From Massilia agrisoli (lineage in GTDB: Bacteria > Pseudomonadota > Gammaproteobacteria > Burkholderiales > Burkholderiaceae_D): 64,000 bases of DNA. The notes beneath the pieces were generated by a model. It saw only the letters and a program-made list of their open reading frames with translations. It was not told the DNA's origin and ran no database searches. The DNA is taken from positions 1-64,000 of the forward strand of contig NZ_JAJHPV010000010.1 in the NCBI RefSeq assembly GCF_020831365.1, in the 5' to 3' direction. This document shows positions 63,063 to 64,000 of this stretch, piece by piece. Position 1 is the stretch's first letter; every line of letters starts with the position of its first letter. The position numbers were made by a program, and so were the translations under genes.

Positions 63063-64000
63063 TTAACGGCCGCTGCGGAACAGGACGACCTTGAGCGTAT
63101 CGATCAGGATCAGGATGTCGAGGAACAAACTATTGTTTTTCACATAATACAGGTCGTACTGCAATTTTTGCAACGCATCTTCAGCGGAAGAGCCGTAGCC
63201 GTAGCGAACCTGTGCCCAGCCGGTGATGCCTGGCTTGATGCTGTGGCGGACATTGTAGTAGGGAACCACCTCGGCCAGCTGTTCGACGAAGTAGGGCCGT
63301 TCCGGACGCGGGCCGACAAACGACATCTCGCCCTTGAACACGTTGAGGATCTGCGGCAGTTCGTCGATGCGGGTCTTGCGGATGAAGTTGCCGACGCGGG
63401 TGACGCGCGGATCGTTCTGGGCGGCCCATTGCGGCTTGCCGCCTTTTTCCGCGTCGTTGCGCATACTGCGGAACTTCAGGACGTTGAAGGTATTGCCGTC
63501 CTTGCCGACCCGTTCCTGCTGGTAGAAGATCGGCGCGCGGTCTTCGATATAAATCAGCAGCGCGGTAATGAGCATGATCGGGAAGGTCGCCAGCAGGATC
63601 GCGCCGGAGCAGATCAGGTCGAACGAGCGCTTCATGAAGGAGCGCACAAAGCTCTGGTCGAAGCCGCCGCCGAACACCAGCCAGCTAGGCTGCAGCGAAT
63701 CGACCCGGATCTGGCAGGTTTCGCGTTCGAAGAAGGTGGCCGCGTCGGTGACCTTGATGCCCTGCAGTTTGCAGTCGAGCAGTTCCTGGATCGGGAAGCC
63801 GGAGCGGCGGTTCTCGACCGAGACCACGATTTCCTTGACGTTGTTGGCGGCAGCCACCCAGGCCAGCGAATGGCCTTCGCGGATGGTCATCAGGCGGTCG
63901 GCCGGGACCAGCGCGTCTTCCTGCGGCATCGGGATGAAGCCGGCGATGTCGTACTTGTGATAGCTGGTGTCGCGCATGGCCAGTTCGCTGCATTCCTTGG
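63063..64000 (-). CDS. XrtA-system sugar transferase, 5' end beyond the window
   Basis: The visible 312 residues are the C-terminal two thirds of an undecaprenyl-phosphate sugar phosphotransferase. A membrane helix (ICSGAILLATFPIMLITALL) is followed by YQQERVGKDGNTFNVLKFRS, TRIDELPQILNVFKGEMSFV (catalytic acidic pair) and GITGWAQVRYGY. The frame stays open from 63977 to the edge, so the ATG at 63977 is internal; the family is about 450-470 residues. It starts EPS repeat units. 77 nt from prsK. Confidence 0.9.
   Translation of the reverse strand, partial: KECSELAMRDTSYHKYDIAGFIPMPQEDALVPADRLMTIREGHSLAWVAAANNVKEIVVSVENRRSGFPIQELLDCKLQGIKVTDAATFFERETCQIRVDSLQPSWLVFGGGFDQSFVRSFMKRSFDLICSGAILLATFPIMLITALLIYIEDRAPIFYQQERVGKDGNTFNVLKFRSMRNDAEKGGKPQWAAQNDPRVTRVGNFIRKTRIDELPQILNVFKGEMSFVGPRPERPYFVEQLAEVVPYYNVRHSIKPGITGWAQVRYGYGSSAEDALQKLQYDLYYVKNNSLFLDILILIDTLKVVLFRSGR

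Noticed and set aside
1-64000. CRISPR arrays, prophage, insertion sequences
   Set aside because: No regularly spaced repeats, transposase, integrase or phage structural genes were seen.

Overview
The window is a 64 kb, high-GC chromosomal segment of a Gram-negative betaproteobacterium. The gene families fit Burkholderiales, most likely Oxalobacteraceae of the Massilia/Duganella/Telluria type. That placement is inferred from the complete exosortase A (XrtA/PEP-CTERM) exopolysaccharide locus, the PrsK/PrsR/PrsT set, HprK-related kinase A, c-type cytochromes and codon bias; no rRNA was available to confirm it. Almost everything serves synthesis, export and modification of an extracellular polysaccharide and the sorting of PEP-CTERM surface proteins.

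Left arm (1-15.6 kb): a FabH-like ketosynthase; a small EPS module (GT4 glycosyltransferase, Wzx-type flippase, sugar-transfer ATP-grasp); housekeeping or accessory genes (CtpA protease, TonB receptor, M13 peptidase, diheme cytochrome c, tRNA-Arg(CCG), an unknown protein, a NodB-type deacetylase, a monoheme cytochrome c). A REP-like palindrome and two good terminators lie at 11.44-11.58 kb.

Middle (15.8-26 kb): the TPR lipoprotein PrsT; an unusual cassette of a FeeM-like N-acyl amino acid synthase, a ThiF/E1-like adenylyltransferase and a nitroreductase-fold protein; a PEP-CTERM substrate protein preceded by a very good sigma-54 promoter; then a leftward four-gene HPr-rel-A operon (Tat-signal GYWK protein, PqqD-like protein, HprK-related kinase A, nucleotidyltransferase) of unknown function.

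Core XrtA locus (25.9-64 kb): outer-membrane export lipoprotein and a trypsin-like protease (leftward); a tightly coupled 13-gene rightward operon from the chain-length determinant to a CapK/PaaK-like ligase, including exosortase A fused to an EpsI domain; a DUF4214 surface protein; a leftward operon of AMP ligase, PLP decarboxylase and a second asparagine-synthase-like protein; a rightward operon of O-glycosylation ligase, deacetylase, DegT aminotransferase, CelD-like acyltransferase, ACP and two alpha/beta hydrolases; and a leftward set made of a beta-helix protein, the regulator PrsR, the sensor PrsK and the initiating sugar transferase, which is cut by the window edge.

How it fits together (inference): the sugar transferase starts repeat units on undecaprenyl phosphate, the glycosyltransferases extend them, the flippase and O-glycosylation ligase move and polymerise or transfer them, and chain-length factor, tyrosine kinase, ATPase, export lipoprotein and outer-membrane protein secrete them. 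PrsK/PrsR with sigma-54 would switch on PEP-CTERM proteins, which XrtA cleaves and which may become glycosylated. Ligase, ACP and decarboxylase look able to make a carrier-bound amine that decorates the polymer.
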